Positions 26,064 through 39,034 of a DNA stretch of 64,000 bases are shown here, piece by piece; position 1 is the stretch's first letter, and every line of letters begins with the position of its first letter. The position numbers and the translations under genes are program-made. The stretch covers positions 1 through 64,000 of the forward strand of contig JAHQIW010006059.1 of the NCBI GenBank assembly GCA_019055375.1. The letters are read 5' to 3'. Below the pieces are notes generated by a model that worked only from the letters and a program-made list of their open reading frames with translations, was not told the DNA's origin and did no database searches. The stretch comes from Parelaphostrongylus tenuis. Taxonomy: Eukaryota > Nematoda > Chromadorea > Rhabditida > Metastrongylidae.

Positions 26064-26692
26064 TGTCTTTCGTTTCGAGTGTCCTCTTAAGACCACCGCT
26101 CAAATTTCAATATGCCTGATAATCATTATTTGAGCCACGCATGTCAATGGTCTCTCAATGAGGACTGACTTCACGTGTTTCGATCTTGCGATCTCGTCAG
26201 TCGGGCAGTTAGCCTTTCCTGTCTTTTGCTAATCTCTGTGGAAGCTCCAGTCCCCACACTAAGAGTTAGCGGCGACGAACTTTTTACACTCTGTGTCCAG
26301 TGAATTTTCACCGTACAAAGAGTGTTTTACACTCGTTTGCTTTTGGCTGGTATGAATAATGATTATCAGCCATATTGAAATTTGAGCAGTGGTCTTGAAA
26401 AAATACTCGAAACGAAAAACAGGATATATTGAATATACCAGCCAAGAGCAATCGAGTGTACAACACTCTGTATTTTGTGAAAACCTTATTGGACATAAAG
26501 TGTAAAACGTTCGCCGTCGCTAACTCTTAGTGTGGGGACTGGAGCTCCCACAAAGATTAGCAAAAGACGAGAAAGGGTAACTGCCTGACTGACGAGATCG
26601 CAAGATCGAAACACGTGTACCGCGTTCTATAAGTCAGCCCTCATTGATAGACCACTGACATGCAAGTCTCAAATAACGATTATCAGGCAAGC
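26064..26692. mobile_element. Foldback element inserted in right block
   Basis: About 629 bp, largely palindromic around 26,400: outer arms about 26,115-26,365 and 26,430-26,692 pair through TTAGTGTGGGGACTGGAG and its complement and through GATCGCAAGATCGAAACACG and its complement. Flanked by CGTTTGA at 26,057-26,063 and 26,693-26,699; the other block has a single copy of that word (13,854-13,860, complement) and no insert. No transposase inside, so it is non-autonomous. Relatives or fragments: about 37,180-37,520, 48,420-48,600, 60,330-60,530. Confidence 0.75.
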
Positions 26693-26984
26693 CGTTTGAG
26701 TTCACGATGTAATCACCACTCCTATCAGTAGCTCTATTTGAACGTTTATAACACATTCAGGCATCATATTTTAAGCATTTGATGAGGTGCGTTTTGGCAC
26801 ATCTAGAGAGTTAGGCATGTTTTTCGGGCCTTCCGCCTCAACAATAACTCAGGTCAGGTATTAAAATAGCCGACTGAAAGGGTTTTTTAACAAGATTTTG
26901 TTGAACAAGAATTCCATATTCAACCACTTCTCTAACGATAGTATAATTATGTGATATTAAAGTGAGATGTACAAGTTTAAGAGC

Positions 26985-27290
26985 GCATGCAACGCGGTGG
27001 CTAGAGGTGCTCTGCGTCGCACAGAAGGTCAGTGGTTCGATCTCGCGCTCATAACTCACCAAACTATCCATCCATCCGGGGTCGGTAAACTGGTACCCGA
27101 CTGGTCTCAGACTTGGCCGGGAGGATAAACAGCACTGATTCGCTACAGCTGGAGGTTACCGCGAGTAATTCTGAAGACCAGATATGCATTCTCGTCTTAA
27201 ACGAAGTTAAAAATTGAAGACGAATGCATGGCGCATTCCTCAGGGATTGAAGAACGCCGAGAGCTTTATCCTTTTATCCTTTCTGAAAAA
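26985..27290 (+). repeat. tRNA-derived SINE, family 1
   Basis: Head with CAACGCGGTGGCTAGAGG (A-box-like) and GGTTCGATCTCGCGCTC (B-box); tail ATCCTTTTATCCTTT. Same insertion as 13,245-13,575 in the left block. Confidence 0.75.
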
Positions 27291-27514
27291 CTTTGAATCA
27301 TAGACGTACGCGAAGCGATCGGGAGATGCACAATTTTGGAAGCGTGTGCTAACCACATTAAATCACTGAGGCTCCTATTCTGTAGCCACTTTTTCTGAGA
27401 GACAATGTATGGATTTGTCAACAATAAGCCGTCAAGGCCTCTCGCCGTAAGCACATATTAACATTGAATACACTTGCTCTGGTAGATATTTTTTATTTAG
27501 ACGATCCGTCAACA

Positions 27515-27745
27515 CAGTTTTATTTTGCGGATTCCAGTACTTTTAGCATTCGATTCGTTTTTCGTCTTATTGAATGACGTAGAATACTGGTCGATCATGC
27601 CTCCTTGTAATCTCGAAGATAGCCTGGTTGTGGCGTTCTGAGGGCGTTCTTGTTGCCTGATAGAAAGTGTTGGAGGTAGAGCTCAGCTCCACGCACCTCG
27701 ACGGGCATCACAACCATTCGAACCGGCGCTACCAGATATTATACA
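27515..27745 (+). repeat. Dispersed repeat R1, copy 3
   Basis: Counterpart of 12,825-13,030 (minus) in the left block and of 150-375. Followed at 27,770-27,790 by the GAGCGGTGATATGATGC hairpin-tipped end. Confidence 0.6.
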
Positions 27746-28077
27746 TATGTAAAAAAGAATTCTCTGTTCAACACTTCTTTGAGCGGTGATATGATGCCAT
27801 AACTATCCAACCAAGAATGGTAAATCGATGTGAAGCTTGAGGCAGAATAGGAGCCTCGCTAGTACGATTGCTTAGCATGCACCCCTAGAGATTTCTTGTG
27901 CATTTCGACACTTCTGTTATTAGAACAGTTCGTTATCTCCAGAAATCAATTAAACAACAATAGAATCACCATCATAATCAATAATATGTTATGATTCAAC
28001 TTTAGTGCTTTAACTTCTTTCTTGATAGTGATGATAAAGCGCCCAGTCAGATTTACTTGAAGCCATTTTGATAACTG

Positions 28078-29428
28078 TTAGGCTGGTGCAAAAGAAAGAG
28101 CGGTTTCATACCGTTAATTATTTGATGATTATAACTAGGTTCAAACAGATCTTTATCCGCCAGAAAAAAAAAACTATTGCAATCAGCATGCGATTGGCTA
28201 CAGCAAATAAGCTTGATTATCCATATAGCTCAGGAGCCGATGCTTTGATTTGAGAGTTCACGAACTCCTGGACTGTATACTGTTTGTTGTGGAATCACCT
28301 TCTTTGCAAGAAATTGCCGAGATGCTTGAAGAAGTGGTAATCGAAGGACGCGAGGTTGAGCGATTATGAAGGAAGAGACAAAATTTCGTCGCTCAGCTCA
28401 TTCAACTTTTGAAACGTTCATTCTACTCACGTGGCTGTCGATTGACTGTGATCAGACCGTCATTACCTTTGCACCAACATTTTTCGCCTTACCAGTCTCC
28501 TTGAAAGAGTGAACATGCGTAGAATGGTCGACACTAAGTTTTTCTGCAAGTTTTTGCGTGTTCTGAGAAGACTACTTTGAATTTTGCTGTCAATTTCTCG
28601 TTGTCAATTTTCCTTCGTTGGCCACTACGTTCTCATCTTCAAAACTGTCGTCTCCATTACCAAATTTCTTGAGTCACCACTGAAATGCACGTTTCGTAGC
28701 AGTCTCTGGCCAAATGTCTTGTTAATGTTGAGATTTCTCTCTGATGATTAAGGCCCCATTTCGATCTCAGTGTCCGAAACCTCCATTAGTTTTGTGCCAA
28801 GCGACATCCTTTCCATTGTCTAAAATAAGTACATAATAAACAGAAACGTCATTAGCAAAAAAAAAAAAAACGCTGAGCGCGGAAGGTGCATTGGAATGAT
28901 ATATAAAATGACCGCATTTATTTGAGAATTTATTCGCATAGAAAACGGCAAATTTTAAATCCTTCACACTGTCGAAGTCTTGTGTGCCATGCAGAGCGGT
29001 CGCTTGGCGAGCTTTAATGACAGAGCGGTAGTTTGTGATGAAGTTTGGAAAAAAACGTAAACAAATAGTTGAATTATCATGAGGATTTGATAGAGTATGA
29101 TTGACTATGGTTGATTAAACGTGAATAAGAGTATCGGTAGTAGCAACAACGCTACAAAAATGATTTTCATAGTAATTTTTCTTCAAATGTCTTTGTGCAT
29201 GCTGTTATAATGGTGAAACTGGAAATGGTAGGTATTGTAATAATAATAAAATATTTAAAGCGAGAATAGGACTAATTAAACTCTTCAAATAAGTATCAAA
29301 TCTGTGCGGCAGCGCACGCCAATACATATTTAGTCCGAGACTTGTCGTGCGGCTTGAGCTAAAAACAGCTCATGTCGTTGTCAACGGGTTAACAATGCAC
29401 AAACCATAATTATTTTGGGTCATCCTAA
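28078..29428 (-). mobile_element. Mariner relic M2
   Basis: About 1,351 bp, inverted paralogue of M1. Ends TTAGGCTGGTGCAAAAG (28,078) and complement of TTAGGATGACCC (29,428), followed by TA. The minus strand keeps C-terminal transposase traces near 28,180-28,330 and a VWHKTNGGFG-like word near 28,770-28,800 in changed form. Broken by stops and frame changes; inactive. Confidence 0.75.
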
Positions 29429-30599
29429 TAGTTAAAAGCATTTCTGATTACCTAAGAACAATAGAACAACATCGATCGCTTCTTTCAGACAGAAAGCTGC
29501 ATTCATTTAAGCTCGATTCAATTGTGTTTATAAATTGCCAATTACTGATAGTGCAATTAAGTGCGTTGTCCATTACTGTGAACAGTTTCTACTCAAGCAA
29601 CTCAGTGCAAGACATAGAGAAAGCATGTGTAGAAGACTCGTTCTGTTTCTGACGCGATTGAAATCTAGGTGTATTAGTTTTTTTTCCGCAGTTTTTTAAC
29701 GCTCCCAAGAGCGCGACACCACTGAAACGTCAGCTGTCAGAATAAACTGTATTATAACAACCTCGCCTTTGGCTTACAAAGAAAGAACTGTGGAATTTTG
29801 ACGAACGCCGTGATTAAGAGACAGCCAGACTTGAGATGCAAAGGCGTGTGCACTTAAGGTTCTGCAGAATATAAAAGATGGCTTCCACGAAGAAAAGCAA
29901 ACAACTAAAAATAGAATCACCTGTGTCTATTCACGGTGTCTGACTTCACTCATCGTTCCGGTGTGAGTGGGAATCAACTTCGGACTTTGCGGACAATTTT
30001 TTGACATTATGACTACTATTAATACAAAAACTTCCTTTTCACTAGTACATTTCATTTTTGGAACTTCGTGAAAGTAAGAAAAAAAAACAGAAACTTGCCG
30101 GAAATCACATTGTTTATAGGTGTCCGTTCCCATTTGTGCTAAGAATCAATACCTCTCAACCTCAGTGCGTGAAAAAACACGTCTCACCCATCCCTGCTAT
30201 AAGGTAGGCTTGACTAGTGGGGCTTGTGGCTCTGTTGATGGCAATACCACCTAAACGCGCATAAGCCACGAGCGGAATTTGACGTATCACCTTCGAAAAG
30301 GATTGAAACATTCTTACAGACTACATATGAAATGAAAGAAATAAAATTTTACCACAAATTTCTAAGCATTTCATTTATGTGGAAACATTTCAATAATCGA
30401 GAATCTCGTAGTAAACATCGCCTAGGCTTCTTTTGTACGTTTACCATAGATCACGTGATATACATGGTATTTCAACAAGATGAGAGTATAATTGTTGGAG
30501 AAATACATCACCGCTAAATAAACATTGTTGGAAATTACGGATTAAAAACTAGTTATTTAATTATGTCATACACAGGCATCACTACACATCCACTACAAT

Positions 30600-31010
30600 A
30601 GATGATTCCAAAAGAGAATGCTTAGAGCCTAAACGAGGTTTGTAAGTCAGGGCCATACACCGGTGTTTCGGAGATTTCGGCCTCCTCGTCAGTGACCCCC
30701 GCCCCACATTAAGCCCTGCGTTGAAGCAAGGAGGAGGCATATGTGGTGATGCCATAGTGTACAATGACTTCTTAGTCGCTGGACTTTTTTGGCTGGTAGA
30801 ACGAAATTGATCTATAGCATCGACTCTTCTTAGAACCTCGCAACAAACATTCAAAATAATTCCAAAAAAGATGCTTAAAGCCTGAACGAGGTTTGTACGC
30901 CAGGGCCATTCACCGGTGTTCCGGAGGTTTCGGCCTCCTCGTCAGTGACCCCCATCCCTCCACATTAAGCCCTGCATTGTAGCAAGGAGGCGTACCAACC
31001 TCGAACTTGA
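30600..31010. repeat. Two direct copies of a GGTTTGTACGCC repeat
   Basis: About 30,600-30,760 and 30,840-31,005 share AACGAGGTTTGTA, GGGCCAT, CCGGTGTT and GTTTCGGCCTCCTCGTCAG. The same sequence occurs as an inverted pair at 54,845-55,015. No coding content. Confidence 0.7.
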
Positions 31011-31089
31011 CAAATTAAACTGCTATTGAATGTTTCATTGTTAACGATATCACAAGTATACGCGACTTTGCTGATTATTAATGTGTGAC

Positions 31090-32060
31090 CTATTTCTGAA
31101 TCCATCGCCTTTCGGCTTCGCTTGAGGTATTACGCGCCTAATGTGTTAATATCATCTCATACCTCTTCATTCCACCGCTCTTTTATGGACCTAGTGCAAA
31201 CAATAATAATCTGATAAGGACACAACATGTTTTGAGTCCTGTCTAAGTGATATACAGGCTCCCGTTTCACCTGTTTTTGACATGACATAGAACATGATAT
31301 CCTTATCAGATGATCATTGTTCAAACTGTCTATAGAAGAGCGGTATAGAGGGCGAAGTGGTATGATTTACCTTGAAAGCCACAAGTTCGACTACCGGTCA
31401 CTACAATGTCAGGTAATTCCATCATCGGACCTACGGTGATTTATTACTCCGCTTCGATTCCTCCAAAGAGGAGTACAACCGCAATGGATTGGCTGAATTG
31501 AGGGACGGTGCTACTGATGAGTCCAGCTAGGACAAGACAGTGTGCGTGAATAGCACTTAAAACCTGATGGCTCAAGACATATCCTTATAATTAAATGATT
31601 TAATAACATAAGAACATGTTTACTATCACTTAAAATTCGTCACACGATTTCTGCAGTTGTGCGTGCATAATTGCTTCAACTATTGAATGATCATCAATAA
31701 TGACAATCGGTCGTCCTCGACCTTTCTCATGTTCAAAGTTTTCGACAATGAAATGATTCAAAACAGATTTTCTTCTCGTCATTAATGAACAGTTTGATTT
31801 ATTGATCAATTTCAACCGTTAAGTTGACAGCTGTTTCAGCGGCTTTTCGTCCAAGTCTACTTTTTACGTATATACTTACAATATAAATATAAATATATAT
31901 ATATATATACATGTAGACGGTCTAAATGCCTAGAATAGCAATAGTCTCAAAGTATAAAGCGCATACTGCAGCAAAGAAGACCTAATACTTTGATGCCCAA
32001 GATGATCCAGATTCACAGCATGATGTTCAATTTGTAAGCAAAGTAAGAGTGGAAATTGAC
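31090..32060 (+). repeat. Composite repeat unit D (partial copy of unit A)
   Basis: Matches unit A at about 2,505-3,310: TTCGCTTGAGGTATTACGCGCC start, the minus-strand mariner-like HTH piece (31,650-31,780, FEHEKGRGRP), and the beginning of the pre-KH segment (31,920-32,060). Contains an extra segment around 31,160-31,560 and a TA-rich tract at 31,888-31,908. The KH core is missing. Confidence 0.65.
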
Positions 32061-32260
32061 GAGTTCTGTGATGATCGAACGCATTTGAGCATTTGCTTCA
32101 CAGCATCAAGAGTGGATCGCAAAGTTCAAAGCTGGAGAGAATACTCTGGAGGACCAGTCGCGCTCAGGCCGTTAAAGGAAAGTTCGTTCTCACAAACTTT
32201 TAATACGAGCAGCAGTCCAGCAGTCAGCCTTGTTTGCCGTTATGTCAGTCTCAGTTCCTG
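32061..32260 (+). pseudogene. Mariner-like transposase HTH fragment
   Basis: In one plus frame near 32,125-32,180 the sequence reads AKFKAGENTLEDQSRSGR, the typical linker of mariner-family DNA-binding domains. A stop follows at once. A related but more decayed piece lies on the minus strand inside the element at 61,573-62,145. Truncated at both sides; inactive. Confidence 0.5.
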
Positions 32261-32424
32261 ATCTATAAATATCGCTTCAAGTGGTCTTGAAACGAGCAAA
32301 TTCAGGGTCGCTCTCTTGTTTGTTAAGAGATTCAATTTTCAATCAGAATCCATTTATTGAACCGCCTCTTGCGGTGGTATGATCTTATCATAACCCAATA
32401 ATGCATGCTGTGCAAAAACAATTG

Positions 32425-32500
32425 CGTCAGCCAGGATTCGAACCCAGATCTCACTCTTTCCAGGAGCGCGTGCTGAACCGTTGCGCTACTGACGCTCGTT
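32425..32500 (-). repeat. tRNA-like SINE head, family 3
   Basis: Minus-strand head: B-box GGGTTCGAATCC is the complement at about 32,436-32,447, and GTAGCGCAACGGTTCAGCACG is split across the complement of 32,470-32,492. It lacks a clean acceptor stem and resembles other dispersed heads (46,020-46,095; 60,230-60,310), so I call it SINE-derived rather than a tRNA gene. Confidence 0.5.
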
Positions 32501-32971
32501 TTTGTGCCACACTCTTTCTACACTACAACGCTTTGAAATCGTTATGGTTGTGGTGCGCTATCTTTCAGCTTTTGATGAATTCAAAACAAACATGAATGTG
32601 CTTCTGACGCCACACCAATCATTATTTTCGTACTTTTATTTCGTTCATTCTACCTCTATAATGTGCGAGGTAGAAATCAATAGCACATCACTGATTATTC
32701 GCTACCTCATTATTCATGGAAATTGTAATTGATTCTCCTTGTCAAGTTTATGTTGTTTCAAAATTGTTACCCACTATATTGAGCATTTGGTCGATTTGTA
32801 AGTTTCAATTCGTGTTCATCCTCCATTCGTGTGGTGTTCTGATCTGTATTATCAATTGTATTAACACATTTTGAACAAGTTATAAATAAAGAGTACTTGT
32901 GTCCACTTCCCATACTCATCTTTTCTCAGTGATATTCAATTATACGTGATCGACAACGATTCTTCTTATCT

Positions 32972-33215
32972 AACCGCTTTTTAGCGGTGGTATGATGTGT
33001 ACAAATATATCGAATGATATTGCGTGATGTCCAGAACTTAACACAATCAACCGCCAACGGTTTGTCCTGGCACTCGAAATCAACATAAATCCGTCTAAGC
33101 ACGCACCTCCGGAAAGTGAGAAATGTGCGTTGGAATCCCGCCTGACATCAAATTTTAGTACATCACTCAACATCATTGGGTATATCTACAACATTCTACC
33201 ACCGCTAAAAGTTGT
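32972..33215. mobile_element. Small MITE-like element with hairpin-tipped inverted ends
   Basis: The left end ACCGCTTTTTAGCGGTGGTA and right end TACCACCGCTAAAAG are inverted copies, and the left tip is itself a small perfect hairpin. About 245 bp; the interior holds a family-3 tRNA-like stretch (33,080-33,135). Single ends of the same type are scattered in the window. Confidence 0.6.
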
Positions 33216-34189
33216 CAAATAGAAAGATTTCTATATGATCATTGGAGGTATTCATCTAGTTCGCTACTTGGATGACGCGCCGTTACGAGTTCTAAGTGCA
33301 AGGGCACATCTTTCAATTATTAGTGGTCACTAATTGTTCTGTGTCATAAGTATGGTGACGACTGCTGATATCGCTTTGTAACTCTATACACAGTGACTTG
33401 AGCCACGAATAGGTCCGTCCAATAGTAGGTGATCCAAGTAGATAGTTGCAAACCATTAGTCCAAGCTGCTCGAGCTCGAACAAGTAAGTCGAAAATTGGG
33501 AATGGAAGTAATTTCTGATCCGTCTGGTCCCTTCTTTATGGCGTTTTCCAACAGTGAATACTCGTATGCACGAGTAATGTCGTATGTGCTACTGAAAACC
33601 AAACGTTGCCTTTTTCCATCGCATTGAAGCTTCTGAGCGATTTTTCGAATTACGCGCGGTATTATTCTCATTCAGTTCCGTCGAGCTCACCAGGAGTCAT
33701 CTATCATTTCATTGGTATTCCACGAAAAGTCGACAATATTGTTAATAAAACGAAGGTTCATAAGGACTTGTCATTAGAACGTGAACATCGTCATTGAAAA
33801 CGGTAGTGTACATGATATTGTTCAATTCATGGTGTAGATGCCATGTCAGCCAACTGGTCTTTGATATAAATAAGAATCGAAGATCTCAGTATAAAATGAG
33901 ATTTGCACTATCCACTGACGGCTCAAAGTCTATAGAAAAACCATTCACAAACCTCAGCCAAGCGAATAGGGCAAACTGATGTTAGATAATAAATTATTTT
34001 CTCTGCTACAGAGCAAAAAGCTCGTCTTTAAAAAACAAGCACAGCCAGATACAAGCTGAGTCATAATTAAGATTTCAAACGAAGGCTCTTTTTTGCTGAA
34101 GAATGCCTCTGAAAATTCGTGTATTGTCATTACATCATCGCTTTCCTAATGACGTCAGTCTTACAACATCAAGCGTCACACAGGCGGGG
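33216..34189. other. No gene recognised; one protein-like minus-strand frame
   Basis: The frame at 33,456-33,671 (minus, 71 codons) reads RIIPRVIRKIAQKLQ...KKGPDGSEITS with a balanced composition, but no family recognised and no convincing splice partners. Otherwise nothing seen. Confidence 0.25.
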
Positions 34190-34838
34190 CGAGTGTTGAC
34201 CGATTCGGAACGCTTGTAGAAAGATCAGTTTCCAATTAAGTCACACGAAAACGATGTTCATGTCTATATGGATTAGGACGTCAATATGATGAAGAGCTCA
34301 GCTCCGGAGTAGAGCAGAAAGAAGCGAAAGGCTCTGAGCGCTGAAGAGCATCGAGGATGTAGTGATATAGACAAGAAACGCCGATTCCGTTCCACCTTTT
34401 CGCGATTACAATTACCCCTGCCCTAACACATGCATCAGAGTTCTGGTTGCTACGTAAGTAGGATGAGAGTTCACTTGGTGTTATTAAATCAGTACTGGAA
34501 AGGTTAATACTAGGAATGTACCATATATTAACAATAGAGGAAGGTCCCGAAGTCTTGAACTACATCAGAGAACGAGCATTACCGTTCTACACGCCCATGT
34601 GTCGAAGACTCACTAGATTGGACATTTAATACATCTTTACCAATGGATAAGAGCACTAACCGACTAAACCCTCCGAGATGTAAAGCTCTTAACAAGAGCA
34701 TTATAAAGCCAGTGGTCTGACTTCCTCACCAAAAGCATCGAATAAAGATATGATGCTTAGAATATTCCTACATCTAGGGGGTTCCTATTGGTGCCCGCTC
34801 GAGTCGCACTCTATAATCAACGGAACAACAGCTGATGC
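34190..34838 (+). mobile_element. RTE retrotransposon, copy 4 (heavily decayed 3' fragment)
   Basis: Recognisable stretches in order: GTTGACCGATTC-like start, GTCAATATGATGAAGAGC, AGCATCGAGGATGTAGTGA, CCTGCCCTAACACATGC, GATATGATGCTTAG, and a closing GAGTCGCACTCTATAATCAACGG equivalent to the end of copy 1. It corresponds to about 10,230-10,985 of copy 1. Much more diverged than copies 1-3, so older. Confidence 0.75.
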
Positions 34839-37800
34839 AAAAAATGTCTGTCATGGAGGGTGTTACACAAGTATTTCAGTTGTAAAACAGCTCACTTAAC
34901 TCCGATGAGTTTGAACATACATGTAGTCGCCTATAAACTGCTGCGGCGTTTTAAAACTAATGTCTCATAAATTATGGACTCAGGGTTTCTAGAGATCATA
35001 TTTGAACAGCGGAGGGACAAGTCTCCAGACCCGATACTACCTTTCGGGTCGCTCCACATACCGCTACATCGACACCGTCAGTGGACTAGAAACCTGACCT
35101 CCAAAGAAAAGCACGACATTTTTGAAGAGCAAACTTCTGATCTTGAGAATAATAAAGACAATGCAATAGTGATGCACGCAGTATCTTACAAAAAACGAAA
35201 TCACCAATCGCAAGATTTCAATCCACCACTGTGAAATAGTTTATATCTTCCAAATTTCGTTTAATCTTTTCTTGGTGCACTCTAACTATAGATCTGCACA
35301 GTGGTAGAGAGATAAGCATACAACCTTCACAGTCATTTTTGAACTAATTTTTTTTGTAGCTTGTGCAAATAGTTGTATTTTCTTCTAAAGCGATGGCTGA
35401 CTTTGTGGCAAATTCAGTGCGTTGAATCTGTGACATGCAGTGCGACTACTGTCTGAATTATCAGTCAACAATTCCCATATAAAGTGAAAATATCATGTAA
35501 GGATCTATGCAGATGTCTACCTGTTGAGGAAAATCTGCCATATTACTTACACATTATATTGAGCGGTCACCGGTGGGTCGTCAAACGCTACGCATAATGA
35601 TCCCTACTCGAATTTGAATATGAATCTGAGGTGAATTTCGTTTGTGAAAAAGAGATATTCTCCACCTACCCATTACAAATATTTCAAATGTGTCTTAGAG
35701 ATCCCAAGAAATTACCACGCCAACGCTTTTGAAACGTGATCCATGACTAACCTCACAACCACGTCAAAGACTTTACCGTTAGACCTTTCTGTCCTATGTG
35801 TATCTAAAGGAGTTCATGTCCGAGTTTTCAATTTTGTATCCAGGTGTTCTTTTATGCGGAAGCAAATTGGTTTAGGTGTGAATGCTCTGTCTCATCTCTT
35901 TGCTATAAGCCACTATCACTGATCGAAATGCGAATGCAAGTTGGTGTTTGCTGATAAACCCAGACATCCTAATCGTACCTTTATTTCTTAGGACGATATG
36001 TGAAGTTTTTTTTTTCGCATCTGGGCCTTGCCAGCTAATCGCCGATGAATGCCAGTGAATGAAGATTTTTTGATAAATCTTCCGAGTACACATGGAGTAC
36101 TTCACTATCGTTGTGAACGTAGCTTAACATGTGTGCGGCAGGTGAGGATAGTCACAATCACTTTTAGCCCACACCATTTTAGTTGTTAACGTTCGATTTG
36201 AGATACTTGTTAAAAATCAAAGGTTCATGCCTATGCTGACAAACACACCTTCTGCTGACTACTCTCTCGACGCATATTCATAGAAATGAGTATTTTTCAG
36301 TAATATAAGCTGTATTCGATGAGTGTACCCTTTTTGTCTAAGCTAGTACCCCATAATCGTACGTAACGTTGTTACGCTTCTGCATCCTCAATTAAGACTT
36401 CGAAGTGTCTATGTATTTTAATCAAACGTCGTTTTCATAGTGATTCAGACAAAGTGAAATCACCCAATTCTTAGCATTCCTTCGGAAATAGTCCCAGCCC
36501 GCCCGCGTCTGATACTCATATAGAATCAGAAGAGTTAGTGTGTTTGTTGTTAAGGTTTAGTGAATTTTTTGCGATTAACTTCCTACGACCTCCTTGATAG
36601 CTGGGTCAACTCATCAAAGTTTCTCAAGTTTTACCAAGTAGTTTGTGACTCAGTCATTGAAGGTCACTTTCAGCCTCCTTCCATTGCTTCCTTAACTATT
36701 GATTCTAACATTTTGACAAAATTAAAGTGCAAAAGATAATCTGCATAAACGAAAACACATCCATGAACGCGTGCGTGGAGATGTCGACATGTGTACAGAT
36801 ATCATAGGTCAGTTCAAAAAAGCAAAGAAGAAATTCATTCTCTATCGTCTCCACTTATCCAAAATTCAAGATTGCCTTTCCCCCAAACAGTCGAGGACTA
36901 CTCGTTGACGGCAATCCGTGGAGTCACCGGAATAGATGTTTTACCAAATGATCAATTTCGTCAAGTTTTGGGTTAGATAGCTAGGTAAATTCTACTTATA
37001 AACGCCAGTTTAACCATGTTTATCTCAAAATAATTTCACAAGGGCACATAATTCAAGTTTTTCGACCTTCTGGAAAAAAATCGATCTGGCGAAGCATCTT
37101 TATAGTATTGTATAAATACCATAGCAGACCTCATAAAAGGCTCAAAACATGTCAACAGATTATCAAACTATTACATCGTTTCGGGTGTTAAGACAGAGCT
37201 CAAACTTCAGTATGCATGATAGTTATTTTTGAGTCATGCATGTGGTCAGTTATGGACACTTATACATAGTACAAAACATGTCTTTCGTCCTTGCAGCCTC
37301 GTCAGTCACCAAACTAGCACTGTTGTACATTCGATCTCTCCTCGTGCGATCGTTCGTCGTTGACTTCTATGTAGGAGGTAGATTCCAGAGAAAGTGATTG
37401 AACAAAAAGGTATCGTGCAACTGACGAGGCTGCAAGGCCGAAACAGGTGTACTCACTGGGTAGGTACCTATAACAGACCACATGCTTGCCTCGAAAATCA
37501 CTACCAGGCTCTCAGATTGCTATTAGATTATTATTGCTTTTGAGAATCGTCTATATAAACAGTCGGCAGTAAAGTATGAATTGTGACAAGTTGCATGAAA
37601 AACGAGGACGTTTATGGCTTACTTGGGTTATTTTCCAAATTTTTATGAAAGTTGTTGACTTACATATCATCTAGTAATGTTCCAAAGAAGTAATTCAGCT
37701 ATTCTGTATCAGCGCAAAGAACATTGTAAGGAATGAGGTGATCTCACATGTCACAGATAGATGATTGATAGAATCAACACCAATGACGGACAGAATCTCT

Positions 37801-38504
37801 CACCACAGATAGGTAGTGCTTATTTTTTTCTTGATTGATAAGGCAAAAGGGCTTCTTCGTTTCTGCCGCACTATGCGGCAACTCCCCTAATTTCATCGAT
37901 TGGAATTGACACCTCTTACATTTGTCAAAAAGAACCTATAAATTTAACGAATCCGCATTTTTGGCTCATATGCCAGGATTATGACCTATGACAGGAAATT
38001 TTACCTTCTGTATCCTCGAATTCAATGTCCAGCGTCGCACCTTGACTTGATTTCCTATTTACGTTTTTTGGAGGTACTAAGAATTTCCCCCTTTTTCTAA
38101 TTTATGTATCATTTTCTCCGATGTAATGAGCTAAGTAGATCGTAGGTGAATATATGCAGCCTCCAATTCACGATGTTTCAAATCAGGTCGTTGTGGGAAG
38201 TTGCGAAAATGACGTTTCCTAGATGTTGGTCTGAATAACTGTAGATTACTTACACATGCATTGCAATCTACATGAGTTGACTTAATTGAAACTATGTGCC
38301 CAATGTCATTTTGAGCTGTGAGCTTCAAAGCTTTTTCATATGTACTTTCTGACACATTCACGACAAAGCTTTTTTTCCAAATCACGAAAATTTCACGGTT
38401 ATCAGAGTAATTCAGAAGTTCGTGACTTCACAGATCTATGGACAAAACTTGATCTATCGCGATAACCATATATGAAATTTTCATGCATAATGCTTTTGAG
38501 TCGG
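34839..38504. other. Long stretch without recognised gene; one foldback relative
   Basis: Around 37,180-37,520 two inverted segments share TTGCAGCCTCGTCAGT and its complement (ACTGACGAGGCTGCAAGG), as in the foldback family of 26,064-26,692. Protein-like frames without recognised domains: 34,974-35,234 (plus), 36,791-36,976 (plus) and 38,131-38,385 (minus, VNVSESTYEKALKLTAQND). The last could be a terminal exon but I cannot link it to other exons. Confidence 0.35.
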
Positions 38505-38690
38505 CACGTGTAGCGCAGTGGCTAAGGATCCTGTAACCCTCACTTGATCGCTGGTCCGATTGTGCTCCTCAGGCTCATCAAGTCTTTCATCTCCTCGGGT
38601 TAGGCAAACAACACCATAATTGTTTGTGAGGATAGCTACGACTAAGTAACCAAACCTCAAAAAGGCTTCGACATTTGCTCAGACTATATC
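38505..38690 (+). repeat. tRNA-derived SINE, family 1 (5' part)
   Basis: GTGTAGCGCAGTGGCTAAGG is a good A-box; CTGGTCCGATTGTGC is a decayed B-box; then CTCATCAAGTCTTTC as in the other copies. The tail part is weak. Confidence 0.65.
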
Positions 38691-39034
38691 CTTATATTAT
38701 CCATTCAAATTTAAACATTTTTACATTCAAAAATGGATGACATCTTACTTGAGTTAGTGAATTTCCAATGCGGTAGTGGAAGCTGAAGATCTAGACAGTA
38801 AACGGAGAGCAAAATCTCCTATTGCTTGGTTAAAATCCCGCTTGTTCACTTACTTTCGTGTTCGAATCATGAGCTTCGAAACACAAGCATGAGCTCCGAT
38901 GCAATACAATGTGAGAACTTTATGCTATGAGTTTCGAAAAACTATAATTTTGTCTTTCTAAAACATGAGGACTTTTAACTCAAATCCAAGGATTCTTATG
39001 TTTTTACTGCTCTTTTCACAGTGTTATCAGCCTC

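Larger units (their letters stand above)
25740..30570 (-). repeat. Right copy of the large inverted duplication
   Basis: Antiparallel to 6,560-14,160. It retains the uninterrupted target site of RTE copy 1 (29,538-29,549) and carries a foldback absent from the left copy. Apart from the features listed separately no gene is seen in it, including 27,290-27,515, 27,745-28,077 and 29,429-30,570. Confidence 0.75.
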
